From: Fulvia fulva
Lineage: Eukaryota; Ascomycota; Dothideomycetes; Mycosphaerellales; Mycosphaerellaceae
Assembly: GCF_020509005.1 (NCBI RefSeq)
Contig: NC_063019.1
Coordinates: 434,001-498,000, forward strand
Direction of reading: 5' to 3'
Length of the DNA stretch: 64,000 bases
The translations under genes were made by a program, and so were the position numbers. Shown here one piece after another: positions 53,640 to 63,087 of this stretch. The notes below the pieces were generated by a model. The model made no database searches, had not been told where the DNA came from, and was given only the letters and a program-made list of their open reading frames with translations. Positions within the stretch are counted from its first letter, which is position 1. The number at the start of each line of letters is the position of its first letter.

Positions 53640-54474
53640 CTAGTACCCACCATTGCTCTTCCAGCCCGTCTCCTTTGGTGGAGAGTACGGCTTCTCCTCA
53701 CTCTTCTTGGCTGGGTAGGTCTCCTTTGGTGGGGGTGGAGCATACTCATCCGTCTTTGGCGGAGGTGGGCCGTACTCGCCACCCTTGTTGTCGCAGGTGG
53801 AGTAGGGCTTGCAGACGGAGGACGTCTCGGTGCAGACGGACTGGGTGGAGGAGGTGATGTGCTCAACGGTGGTGTAGGGGCAGGGGGCCTTGGTGGTGTA
53901 GGCGGTGTGTTCGTAGGTGTGCTTGCTGTTGGGAATGTGTTAGAGGGGGTTGGGTCTGGGTGAGGGGAGAGGGGTTGGACATACACGTCAGTCTTTGGGA
54001 TCTTGTCAGTCTGTGGGCAGGTGCTGAGCTTGTTGGTGTAGGCGACGGAGGTCTTGTTGAAGTGGACTGCGGAGGTGGTGCAGATGGTGGTGTAGGTGCT
54101 GTATGGGATGGTGTAGGTTGTTGTCACTGGGACAGTCTTGGTGATGTTGTAGACTGATGGGACTGCATCGAGAGTTAGCGTCGATGGAGCCATATGAGAT
54201 AGGTGTTTGACATACTGTAGTTGGTGACGGTGTAGTTCTTCTCAACCTTGGTATTGTACACCTTTGGTGTGTAGCTGGTGAGGGTGACAGTCTTGGTAAT
54301 CTCGTATGGGACCCACTTGGTAGTGGTGTGGTACGAGGCAGAGCAAGTGCTGCTGGTGATGCAGTGCTTCTCTGGTGGGCTGTAGGCCGGTGGCTGGTAC
54401 TCTGGCTTGTAGCCTGGGTCACCTGGCATGGCAGCAGCAATGCCAGCGAAGAGGATAGGAGCGATGATCTGCAT
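53640..54474 (-). CDS. secreted Thr/Tyr/Pro-rich protein (240 aa)
   Basis: Three exons on the minus strand: 54474-54216, 54162-53985 and 53925-53640. Introns are 53 nt (GTATGT to TGCAG, branch GCTAAC) and 59 nt (GTATGT to AACAG, branch TCTAAC), with exact phases. It has a signal peptide (MQIIAPILFAGIAAAMP) and a Pro/Tyr-rich start. Then come repeated beta-like segments rich in Thr and Tyr with paired Cys (HCITSSTCSASYHTTT, ITKTVPVTTTYTIPYSTYTT, YTTVEHITSSTQSVC, SVCKPYSTCD). A Pro/Lys-rich tail contains imperfect PPPPK(T/E) repeats. It resembles fungal cell-wall or surface proteins of the TTT/ITSS type. Function unknown. Confidence 0.75.
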
Positions 54475-55409
54475 CTTGGCGGTGATGATGTGTTAGTGGT
54501 GTTGGAACGACTGAAGAAGCGAGCGTGGATGAGGGAGAAAGGAAGCAAGTCAGAAAGCAGCTGATGTGACCTTGAAGTAATGCGGCCAGATCGTCTCCCC
54601 TCTCGAAGAGACTATTATTATCGTCATGTTGTGCGTATTGAGCCGCAATCTCTTCATCTCATTGCCCGTGCTCCTTGTCCACAGTCCCATCATGATCTTG
54701 GGTACAGCGTCGGTGAGAAGAGGGCAATGTGCCAAACGCGGTCGTCGAAGGAGAGGGAAGCACGATTGCTGGCATTTCCATTGGCTCATGCCTGGGCAGA
54801 GTCATCATCAAGGTGAATGTATTGTATCACCAATGCCGTTTCCAGGCAGTGAGGAGGGGTCGTGGTATGGCGGAACCACCGGCTTCGTTGTCATAGAAGT
54901 GTATGGAGATGGAGTTGTGCGGCTTCCCACCGGATCTCACCTCCGTATCGTTCTCAAGCTTCCTTTGCCTCAACAAAAGGTCGAATGCTTGGCACCCGAG
55001 AATCTGGTCGTGCTTTCAGCGTCGCGGCATACAGCATGACCAGCTGTTTAGAGTTTGTTGAGAATTCGCAGCACAAGCCGAACAACAGCGTACATGTAAA
55101 GATGATGGAATCCCCTCCTATACAAAGGTGCGGGTCGATGATGAAGAGATGTGTATTGCGGAGCCGCATCGATTTTGGTTGCTTCTGTCTATTTTGATGA
55201 TCGAAGAAATGCCGCAGCGTTCTCTGGGGTGGTTAGATGATTTTGGAGGCCAGAGACAGCACCCACGACCAAGGCATACGCGCGAGAAGTAAGCTGCGGC
55301 ACGATGATGGCCAGGATATATCCAAATCCTGTGCCCGGCGCAGATGAGACGCCGTGTTCTGGAGGATTGCCACCTTTTTTCTTTCGCAAAGCTCCGGCCT
55401 GCCAACGAA
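54475..55409. other. intergenic, no gene seen
   Basis: About 930 bases between the secreted-protein promoter and the 3' end of the snRNP protein gene. Short frames only. No AUUGCAC-type motif in snRNP-gene orientation was noticed near its 3' end. Confidence 0.4.
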
Positions 55410-56317
55410 TCACTGCCTCTGGAAAGTGACACGAATATTCTTCTCTCCCAGCGTCACGCCATTCATGGCCTCCCTCGCAGCGATAGCACCAGTCTCGTCC
55501 TCGTACTCGGCGAAAGCCAAACCCTTGCGACCAGGCACAACACGCACTTCCTTGAAGCCAGGGAAGCGTTGGAAGACAGCTGTGAGAGCCTCCTTGCCAT
55601 AGTCTTCTGGCAGCTCGCGAAGCAGCAGAATCTTGTTGGGTGGAAGGTACTCGTCCTGGTTCGCGCCGCCTGGGCCAGGCTTCGTAGTCTTTGCAGGCCG
55701 CTCGGCGAGCGACTCTGCTGCGGCGCGTTTCGCTGGCTTGGCTTGTGCTTCCGCGGCTTCGATGGCTTGCTTGCGTTCTGGTCGAATGTCAGCATATGCT
55801 GTACCGCAGAGCGCGCTGTGCTTCGATAGTATGAACGTGACATCTCACCCTTCTCCGCAATTCTCTGCTTCTTGTGCTGTTCCAGTCCTGCCTCGCCCTC
55901 CTCTTTCTGCACTGTCGCATCACTCCTCGTCTTCGCATACTGCACGTTCATAGGCCGCTCGAAGATCTCGAAGCCTTGCAGGGAGTCGAGTGCGATCTCG
56001 GCCTCTTCGGCGCTGGAGAAGACAATGAAGGCCTGTCCCTTGGCTTTCATGTTCTTCTTTGCGACAACATCGATAATGTCGCCGAACTCCTCGAATGTCT
56101 CGCGGAGCGCTTGTTCGAGCTCTGGCAGTTTGACCTTCTCGTCGAGGTTCTTGACCTAGAAGCGGTGTGTGAGTATGAGTGACATTTAAGCATATGCTCG
56201 ATCATGAATTGGCGTACGTAGAGACTGCACACATGTCAGTAGATACTCCCTTGACGCGCTTGGTTCGTACGGAGTGCAATGTACGAACGTTGCGTTGGGT
56301 GGGATGTCTTCAGCCAT
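55410..56317 (-). CDS. U1A/U2B''-type snRNP protein with two RRMs, four exons including a 7-nt microexon
   Basis: Exons on the minus strand: 56317-56289 (29 nt), 56224-56218 (7 nt), 56155-55849 and 55777-55410, giving 236 aa with exact phases. RRM1 begins NATLYVKNLDEKV (RNP2) and has KAKGQAFIVF (RNP1), almost as in vertebrate U1A. RRM2 near the C-terminus has KILLLRELPEDYGKEALTAV and GLAFAEYEDETGAI, separated by a Lys/Ala/Glu-rich linker. This two-RRM layout is that of U1A, U2B'' and Drosophila SNF, which bind U1 stem-loop II and/or U2 stem-loop IV in spliceosomal snRNPs. Whether this protein is the U1 (Mud1-like), the U2 (Msl1-like) or a dual one is open. Intron 1 starts with a perfect copy of the U1 stem-loop II loop on a stem that covers the 5' splice site (56263-56288), which suggests splicing autoregulation. 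Confidence 0.9.
56218..56224 (-). other. 7-nt microexon (exon 2) of the snRNP gene
   Basis: Exon TCTCTAC is flanked by a 64-nt intron ending GTGCAG and a 62-nt intron starting GTACGC and ending CTTCTAG. It supplies the L-Y of the RNP2 motif NATLYVKNL. Skipping it shifts the frame. Confidence 0.75.
56263..56288 (-). promoter_or_regulatory. U1 snRNA stem-loop II mimic covering the 5' splice site of intron 1
   Basis: In RNA sense: GUUCGUAC, then loop AUUGCACUCC, then GUACGAAC. The 8-bp stem is perfect, with a C-G closing pair. The ten-base loop is identical to the U1A-binding loop of U1 snRNA hairpin II. The first stem base is the G of the intron's GU, so the whole donor (positions +1 to +8) is base-paired. 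Bases directly outside (C and C) do not pair. Confidence 0.85.
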
Positions 56318-56687
56318 TTTGACGTGAAGCGGGTTTGCCTAATAACTGATTGATGGTGGTGGTATGAGGACTGGGTAGTTCTTGTCGTGTTGAAGGAGAT
56401 CGCAAGTCACAGCTTCAAGAGCCGCTCGAGATCGTCGCGGACTCCTCTCCGATCCTTGCTGTCGCGCTAGTCGATCGTCGACATGTTCACGACAACATCC
56501 AACTTCCTCGCCTTCAGTACAATGGAGCAGCTTCCGTAGCTTCATACGGATTCTCTAATCCTCAACATGGATTGCACTCGATACACCTCACGTGGACCCA
56601 CGACTGAGGACGATGTCACAAAATCGCTCATGCCCGATATAGACTTCGTTCCTGCATCAAGACCATGACGTGCGCGATGCAAACAAC
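56318..56687. promoter_or_regulatory. divergent intergenic region snRNP gene/MFS transporter
   Basis: 370 bases holding both promoters. A 9/10 match to the U1A loop (ATTGCACTCG, 56571-56580, plus strand) occurs here without an obvious stem and is probably chance. Confidence 0.4.
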
Positions 56688-58436
56688 ATGAATGCTGATC
56701 TTCTTCATCAGCCATCCTCCATCGACCACACCCCACCGCCAACACCAATGGCCCGGCCAATCCTGATCTCTGGGCCGTCACGCCTGTCCTTCTACAAGAC
56801 GTCCCAGCACCAGGAGCACGGCCACGGCATGGCCAAAGCAACAGCATGGGCGAAGTTGCTCAACACTCTCCAGATCAAGACGCATTACAGCATCAAACCG
56901 GCCGGCCTGACATGGAGATCCAATACCTTCTTCATCGTCAGCACGGTCGCTGTTGGTCTGTTCACCGATCTGTTCTTGTACGGCTTGATTGTGCCGGTAC
57001 TGCCTTTCATGCTTCAGCACCGGATCGGCTTGCCTCAGGAACAGGTCCAAAGTCATGTTTCGGGACTGCTTGCGGCTTACGCTGCTGCCAGTGTTCTGTT
57101 CTCACCGATTGCTGGTGTCCTTGCCGATCGAGTATCCACAAGACAAGCGCCGTTCTTGTTCGGTCTTGCTGCACTGCTGGCGGCGACCGTACTACTGTTC
57201 TTGGGAAGAAGCGTTCCTGTGCTTGTACTTGCGAGAGTCTTGCAAGGAATCTCAGCAGGCTTTGTATGGACAATTGGTCTCGCATTGTGCCTGGAAACTG
57301 TGGGACCCGAGAATCTTGGAAAGACGATTGGCTCGGTATGCAACCTTAATGCTGCAGGTTTGCCTTGTGTACGCTGACATGCTACCCAGATTTTCAGCTT
57401 TATCGCGGTCGGCAACCTTGCCGCGCCTCTACTTGGTGGTGTGTTGTACAAAAAGACCGGCTACACTGGTGTGTTTGCCATCGGTGCCTCCATCCTCGTC
57501 GTCGACTTCATCATGCGTATTATGGTGATCGAGAAGAAGACTGCCATGAAATACGAAGTCGACGATCCCAGCACAGTGAATGATCTCAGTGCCGCCCGCA
57601 GCCATGATCAACAAAACGACGAGCAAGACGAAGAGTCTCAACAGCAAGATGGTTCCGCCAACGGCGAGGAAGAACCACTTCTCGGCGGTCAGAAGCCGGA
57701 TGATGAGTACTATCAGCTTCCACCACGTGAGAAGTGCTCGAAGGCAACACAACTCGTACCAATCTTGCCACTGCTTTCCGACCCAATGCTTCTCACTGCT
57801 TTGATGGTAGCATTCGTGCAGGCAGTCTTGCTGGGCGCCTTCGACAGCACTATCCCGACAGTCGCTGGAGAGCTGTTCGGTTTTGACTCACTGAAAGCAG
57901 GACTCCTATTCCTACCACTTGGCGCCTTCGATCTAGTAGGAGGCCCCATCTTCGGCTGGTGCGTAGATCGATACGGCACAAAGCCTGTCGCTGTCCTGGC
58001 ATACGCCTTCCTCGTACCGGTCCTGGTTTTGTTGAGGATACCACAAGCAGGTGGCAAGGAACAGATTATCATATATGCAGCACTTCTGAGTCTGTCTGGT
58101 GTTGGGCTTGCTGGAGTGGGATCGCCGTCCATTGTCGAAGCTGGAGCGATCGTGCAGAAGTACTACGAGGTCAATCCGGACTTCTTTGGAGACAAGGGAC
58201 CATATGCTCAGTTATACAGCTGCAGTAACATCGCCTTCTGCCTCGGTCTGGCTATCGGGCCTGAGCTGGCTGGCGAGCTGAAACAGGCCATTGGATATGG
58301 GAACATGAACATGGTGCTTGCGGGACTTTGCGCTTTCACCAGCTTTCTGTCCTTCATCTACATTGGTGGCAAGCCGAAGTCGAGGATTCTGAAGCGCGCG
58401 TCGAGGAACACGTACTTGGCTAGGAGACGGGCGTGA
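56688..58436 (+). CDS. MFS transporter (drug:H+ / VMAT-like, 564 aa)
   Basis: Two exons, 56688-57335 and 57390-58436, with a 54-nt intron (GTATGC, branch CTGAC, CCCAG). The frame opens six codons earlier at a GTG. ATG 56688 is taken, though MARPILISGP slightly downstream is also possible. It has twelve predicted membrane segments in two bundles: FFIVSTVAVGLFTDLFLYGL and LPFMLQHRIG start the first, LLTALMVAFVQAVLLGAFDS the second. MFS motifs are AGVLADRVSTR (loop 2-3, GxLADRxGRR type) and ARVLQGISAGFVWTIG. The middle loop is long, polar and acidic, with poly-Gln/Glu. Overall it resembles vesicular amine transporter-like fungal MFS proteins. The substrate is unknown. Confidence 0.85.
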
Positions 58437-58693
58437 TGTCTTGAGTCGATGGGGCGAAGCATTTGTTACGACCACTCGCGGACTTTGAGCATTGCTGAGC
58501 AACCACAATATCCATTTCCTATGACTTCACCGACACAGCGATCGGAGTGTGTACAGCGCTCAAAAGAGCCAAAGTAACCTCGCTCTTCCTCATGCAGCGA
58601 ACTAGCTGCGACACCAATGCCAAGACTCCTGCCATCTATTTCCATAGGTATCGTCGATCATAAATACAAGCCGAACATGTCGCACTCCGACCT

Positions 58694-59146
58694 TCAGTAA
58701 TCCTCTCCAATGGAGTGCATGTGCTTGCTGTGCGACGCTGCCACTATCAAAGGAATGTCAGCTACACAACTCAACGACACTACCAGGCTTATACACTTAC
58801 ATTTCTTCACTCCTCTGTGCATCAGAACAAACATTGCGTATACCGCAAACGCCATGTTGCAAGCCCACTCCGATGCCTTGAAGACGCCCAGGCCAAAGGC
58901 GAGCTGAATGATCGTCCAGACACCTCCACTTGGGAAGACGTCGCTCAAAGCCCAGAGCGACCATATCGATATTGTTAGGGCGATGAGTGTGACTGGTAGA
59001 CATCCTTGGTGGAAGTACGAGATTGCTGAGGCGGCCCACTCTGGCATTGGCTGCTGCTCGATACTTTGCTCTGACTTGCTGGCAGGTTCGATGGTGCAGA
59101 ACGCAGCTGGTGTCACGGGTGCCATTGTTGCGACGTTGGCTTGCAT
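58694..59146 (-). CDS. small membrane protein, hypothetical (131 aa spliced, 150 aa unspliced)
   Basis: ATG 59146. The product has a polar N-terminus and two or three hydrophobic segments (LPVTLIALTISIWSLWALSD, VWTIIQLAFGLGVFKA, ACNMAFAVYAMFVLM). A 57-nt stretch 58744-58800 has donor GTAAGT, branch GCTGAC and acceptor GATAG. Removing it gives 131 aa. Because it is a multiple of three and has no stop, retaining it adds 19 residues without changing the C-terminus SHSKHMHSIGEDY. Both isoforms are possible. The family is not recognised. Confidence 0.55.
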   Translation of the reverse strand: MQANVATMAPVTPAAFCTIEPASKSEQSIEQQPMPEWAASAISYFHQGCLPVTLIALTISIWSLWALSDVFPSGGVWTIIQLAFGLGVFKASEWACNMAFAVYAMFVLMHRGVKKCKCISLVVSLSCVADIPLIVAASHSKHMHSIGEDY

Positions 59147-59731
59147 CTTGTCTCGCGAGGACGTGTTTGGGCTTGGTGAGGAATGCTCGATGCTGCGATT
59201 GTGAGAGTTGGATAACGAAGGATCACAACAAAAACCAACGCTGGACGAATATGCCCCTCTTATTCACCAGCAGTCTTCTCTGCCCCACCACAATGGCTTG
59301 CAAAAGGCGTTCTGGCCCCATATCGAGCCCTCTACACGCTCGTGCACGCCGACGAGCTCGCGTGCGTCGAGCAGCCACGAAAGCCGCAAAACGTGGCAGA
59401 CAGCTCTTCTGTGGTGCGAAAGCGCGTTTGACTTCAAGACACATTCTGCACGCCAAGGGAATCAATGCAGTCGACTTATCTTTTCTGGACAGCGTACAGA
59501 TGGTGTCAGCTCGTGGCGGTCGTGAGTCCGGCGCGAGGCGTTTGGCGGCTTCGAACTGGAGGCATTGACCAATCATGTGAAAGTGGGTCCGAGCACGTGG
59601 CAGAGGGCTGGAACGAGGGCGTTGTTCTAGCGTGGTGTCAGCTTATCTTGAAGCCATCACGTCGGAGATGCCGTTCTGGATGCTGAGTGTGTTCTCAGGG
59701 TGAACTTGGGAGGCCCGTTGAACCGGTGGGC

Positions 59732-60613
59732 TCATCGTCTATGGTGATGTGGTTCACGTGTTGGTCCAGCAGTGGCAGAGAATCCTACGATCGGAGGTAG
59801 CATGTGTGCCACGCCGCCTCGCATTGATGGTAATTGCGGTGGTTGGTATGAGTCGAGCTGTGAGAGTATAGCCGTTGCAGCCACGTCGTAAAGCCCGTCA
59901 AATTCCTCGCCATCAATGCTCGCAGCACCAGCACCATCTTGATCGCCATCTTTGTCAAGCTGGCCGGTGTTCGGCGAATGGCTGATCAACAAGTTATGTG
60001 GATCAATAGCGACATTCGGGTTCAGAATATCCGGAAACGGCGGCCCTTCTTCGAGAAGCAGTGTCGGCAATGTGGGTGCTTCGGTGTCTTTATTGGATCG
60101 AAGAAAGCCTCGCTGGGTGAACAGATGATGAAGGTATCTGCAATCCACCTTATGCGCGACACCGTCTCCAACGCCGCACCACATACAGTACACCACTCGA
60201 CCTAAGCCTTGCTGTTCATAAGCGTTGAAAACATCCATTATGTGTGCGTCCTGGAGGCTGTCGATGGCACGATTACCCTCTGTGTCGCCTTCGGCTGGTT
60301 CTGGTACGTGAACAGTGTGTCGACTGGCGTTCGTAGCTTGGAAGCCATCATTCTCAACATCGTCGTATCTCTGCGAGCTGTCCAGATAGCGACGTTGCAC
60401 AAACGCTTCGGCGTCCTCAGTTGGAATCCTGAGTAACGGCCGCCGGGTCCACAATGCATCATCGTCCTCGCTCAGATCAAGAGATGTTGTCTGAATCGAG
60501 CCTCGCCTTGATGTACTACGGTGGTCATGGTCGTAGCCACTGTTCGGACTCGACATGTTGTTTGCTCCATGCTTGGTGGCGTGAGAGCCAGGCGCTGACT
60601 TATACACAGACAT
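59732..60613 (-). CDS. hypothetical protein with a Cys/His cluster (293 aa)
   Basis: The open frame extends to 60727 but begins there with TTG. The first ATG is 60613 (MSVYKSAPGSHATKHG). The N-terminal half is Ser/Asp/Arg-rich and disordered. The middle carries HIMDVFNAYEQQGLGRVVYC followed by CMWCGVGDGVAHKVDCRYLH, which could form a small zinc site (C, C, H, C, H). The C-terminus is Asp/Gly-rich. No family is recognised. It lies immediately downstream (162 bases) of ATP25 on the same strand. Confidence 0.5.
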   Translation of the reverse strand: MSVYKSAPGSHATKHGANNMSSPNSGYDHDHRSTSRRGSIQTTSLDLSEDDDALWTRRPLLRIPTEDAEAFVQRRYLDSSQRYDDVENDGFQATNASRHTVHVPEPAEGDTEGNRAIDSLQDAHIMDVFNAYEQQGLGRVVYCMWCGVGDGVAHKVDCRYLHHLFTQRGFLRSNKDTEAPTLPTLLLEEGPPFPDILNPNVAIDPHNLLISHSPNTGQLDKDGDQDGAGAASIDGEEFDGLYDVAATAILSQLDSYQPPQLPSMRGGVAHMLPPIVGFSATAGPTREPHHHRR

Positions 60614-60775
60614 GTTGACTTGAGTGAATTGAACCCGTCTCTCACACGATGCTTCCACAGTTTTCTGTGAATTGTCTCGACGAAGCTGGCTCACCTTGAG
60701 ACCGGAACTTGATGTGCGGCTGCTCAATCACTCTCACTTGAGATGAGGTGACTTCACATGCAAGTGCCACAGCTT

Positions 60776-62923
60776 TCACGTCCTGTTGAGGGCCCTTCGC
60801 AATGTATCCTCACTCCGGCTCCTCGCATCGTCCCAGTCTCTCACTTCTCCGTTGGAATCAATACGGCGCAGTGCTTTCAGCACGGACATGGCCAGTTTGA
60901 TCTCGCCACCATCGAACAAGACTTGTGGCTGCTCGACTTCCATATCGACCAGACATGTAGCAATGACCTCGCGCGCTTGCTTGAAGTCAAGCTGCAGCTT
61001 ATCCTCGGCGATAAAGTCAAACATGAGAGTATACATGCCCTTGTCTCTTGGCAGCATTCGTCGTGGGTAGCTATGCCATGTGCGCCAGAATCCTGACGTG
61101 TCACGATCTTGGACCTGTTTTCGCGGCCTGACGAGACCTAAAGCCGGCACGAGAGACTGCAGTGATACTGACTGACCGCTTGATGCCGGTGGACCGACCA
61201 GCACGTGGTAGAGCAGCTCTAGGATCTCTGGCTTGAGCGCATCGTGACCATGATGCTCCATGTCTTCCAACAAGTCGAAGACAGCCGTCAGCTGAGCGTC
61301 GTCGGAGGCATTGGTCCGGCGTACATCACGAAGCAGCGCCACCAATACAGCGAGGTAGGTCTTCTCCATTGGCACCAAGCTCGCCAGCTGCATCTGCTCG
61401 AGTGCGGCCGTCAGGTTGTTCGCATTCACGTTCGGATGGCGCAAGCGCTGCGCATGACAGAGCAGTTGAATGTACGCATGCCAATGTGAGCGATCGGGGC
61501 AGGACGGCATAGCCCGATAGAAGCTTGCCAGATCTGGTGTTGTGTCGTTGTCTGAGAATGGAGTAGGATTGGATTCTTCCAACATGAATGCAGGTCCGAG
61601 AGCATCGAGCGCGGCTTCTTCCGACATGTCTTCAAGTTCCTCAAGCCGAGAGTCGAGCTCAATCAGAATTCTGTCGCGGTCTGTGATGTTGTCAGGATCG
61701 ATCACGTCGGAAGGAGGGTCGCTTGGACCTACAGGTAGTTGAGTGGAAGACACCTGCAATCTGCGAGCAGATGTATGATATGCTCGAACTTGGTGTTGGT
61801 GGCCAGGCGAATGAGCCATAGTGAGGTTGTTCAGCGTCTCTTGCCTGCCCAGTAGCCCAGGTTGCGCCGGCTCCTTGGAGGAGGTTGAAATATGTGGCTC
61901 GTCCGTCTCCGTAGAAGCAGCCTCCTCTGGCATACCGCCCCCACGTATGTCATCCTGCTCCTTCTTGGACTTCTTCAGCACAGCCGTCCACAATCGTTCA
62001 AGCTCGACTTCACCTCGCTTTTCCTCAGTCAAGAGCTGTACCACGATATTCGTACCAGTCATGCCAGTGCCAAAGCCCACCACTTTCTCCTCCCTCGCCA
62101 GCTGTTCCTCAGTCTTGGGGATATCACCGCCCTCGACCCTCCCAACGTTGACGCAGACCCAGCCGGTCCTGATGCCCTCTTCAAGCTCTGTATCGGCTGT
62201 CTGCTTAGCGCCCACCGCGGATAGCAGCCTCGACTTCTTGGCTCTTCGTCGTAGCTTCAACTTCAGCTCTTGTCGTCCGAGCAGACCATCAGCGACGGGC
62301 CTCAATTTGTATTCGGTTCTCAACCATCTGCACAGCTTGTCTGCCGAGAAGTGCAGATGCTTATCTGATCGAGCAGTGCCCACAATCATCAACAGATTCG
62401 AACCCAAAGCCGGAGGTGGGTCGATGCCGCGAAGATCAAGCAGTGACAAATCGTCCATGCCGAGTTCGACTGAGATGCGCTCGAGGAGTGGTTGCAGCAG
62501 TGCAGGTGGATGTTCTGGCAGATCCGGTCTCCTTTGCCTCGCGGATATAGCATTATCCCGAGGCGGCATAGGCGAGTCGATGTGCAGATACCACGGCACA
62601 AAAGCCTCCTGCTGAGGTTGAGACGGTGGTGGTGATGGGTGTTCTGTTTCTGGAGGAGGTCCGGCTTCGGCAGGCTTCTGTCGTTCTGCTCCATTCTTGA
62701 AATCCACGTTGATATCGTTCAGGGCATGTTCCGCCGTCTCGGCTTCCTTCTGCAATCGCTCGAGTGCCTCGTTCCATCGTCGTGGTTGCGTTGAGAAGGC
62801 CCGTCTTGGTGGCGGAGGGTGCTGTAGGGTAGGACCGCCGATGCTGGCAATGAACGATGGCAGCATCCATGGACGACATCCTGAGCAGGTCAATACCTTT
62901 GCTGCCGTGCGTGAAACAGCCAT
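60776..62923 (-). CDS. ATP25: ATPase synthesis protein 25, mitochondrial (ATP25)
   Basis: The frame is open from 63121. The ATG at 62923 (MAVSRTAAKVLTC) is chosen because it gives a typical mitochondrial presequence ending near RRAFSTQPRRW, for 715 aa. Residues about 85-280 form the RsfS/DUF143-like domain (LERISVELGMDDLSLLDLRG, NLLMIVGTARSDKHLHFSAD, KLCRWLRTEYKLRP). Next to it is RTGWVCVNVGRVEGGD. The C-terminal half is a helical mRNA-stability domain. In yeast Atp25 is cleaved into two parts: one stabilises OLI1/ATP9 mRNA and the other promotes Atp9 ring assembly in the mitochondrion. The gene is intronless. It is divergent from MRPS5 with 164 bases between starts, so two mitochondrial genes share a promoter region. 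Confidence 0.9.
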   Translation of the reverse strand: MAVSRTAAKVLTCSGCRPWMLPSFIASIGGPTLQHPPPPRRAFSTQPRRWNEALERLQKEAETAEHALNDINVDFKNGAERQKPAEAGPPPETEHPSPPPSQPQQEAFVPWYLHIDSPMPPRDNAISARQRRPDLPEHPPALLQPLLERISVELGMDDLSLLDLRGIDPPPALGSNLLMIVGTARSDKHLHFSADKLCRWLRTEYKLRPVADGLLGRQELKLKLRRRAKKSRLLSAVGAKQTADTELEEGIRTGWVCVNVGRVEGGDIPKTEEQLAREEKVVGFGTGMTGTNIVVQLLTEEKRGEVELERLWTAVLKKSKKEQDDIRGGGMPEEAASTETDEPHISTSSKEPAQPGLLGRQETLNNLTMAHSPGHQHQVRAYHTSARRLQVSSTQLPVGPSDPPSDVIDPDNITDRDRILIELDSRLEELEDMSEEAALDALGPAFMLEESNPTPFSDNDTTPDLASFYRAMPSCPDRSHWHAYIQLLCHAQRLRHPNVNANNLTAALEQMQLASLVPMEKTYLAVLVALLRDVRRTNASDDAQLTAVFDLLEDMEHHGHDALKPEILELLYHVLVGPPASSGQSVSLQSLVPALGLVRPRKQVQDRDTSGFWRTWHSYPRRMLPRDKGMYTLMFDFIAEDKLQLDFKQAREVIATCLVDMEVEQPQVLFDGGEIKLAMSVLKALRRIDSNGEVRDWDDARSRSEDTLRRALNRT

Positions 62924-63087
62924 GATGTGGTTGTGTAGGAAATGATCGATGTCGAGATGGCCTGTCGAAGAAATGCTTACCAAGGTCTTTCCCGCGGCCA
63001 ATGCTTCACCCAACGCCAAGTCGAGCATCCTGCTTGTATTCGACCATCTACCCAGCGACCACGACAACGACACTACCACCCACAGCC
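62924..63087. promoter_or_regulatory. bidirectional promoter of ATP25 and mitochondrial S5 genes
   Basis: 164 bases between two divergently read mitochondrial-protein genes. This suggests co-expression. Confidence 0.5.

Noticed and set aside
56571..56580. ATTGCACTCG on the plus strand upstream of the MFS gene, 9/10 like the U1A loop
   Set aside because: No stem can be drawn around it, and it lies on the opposite strand from the snRNP gene. Most likely chance.
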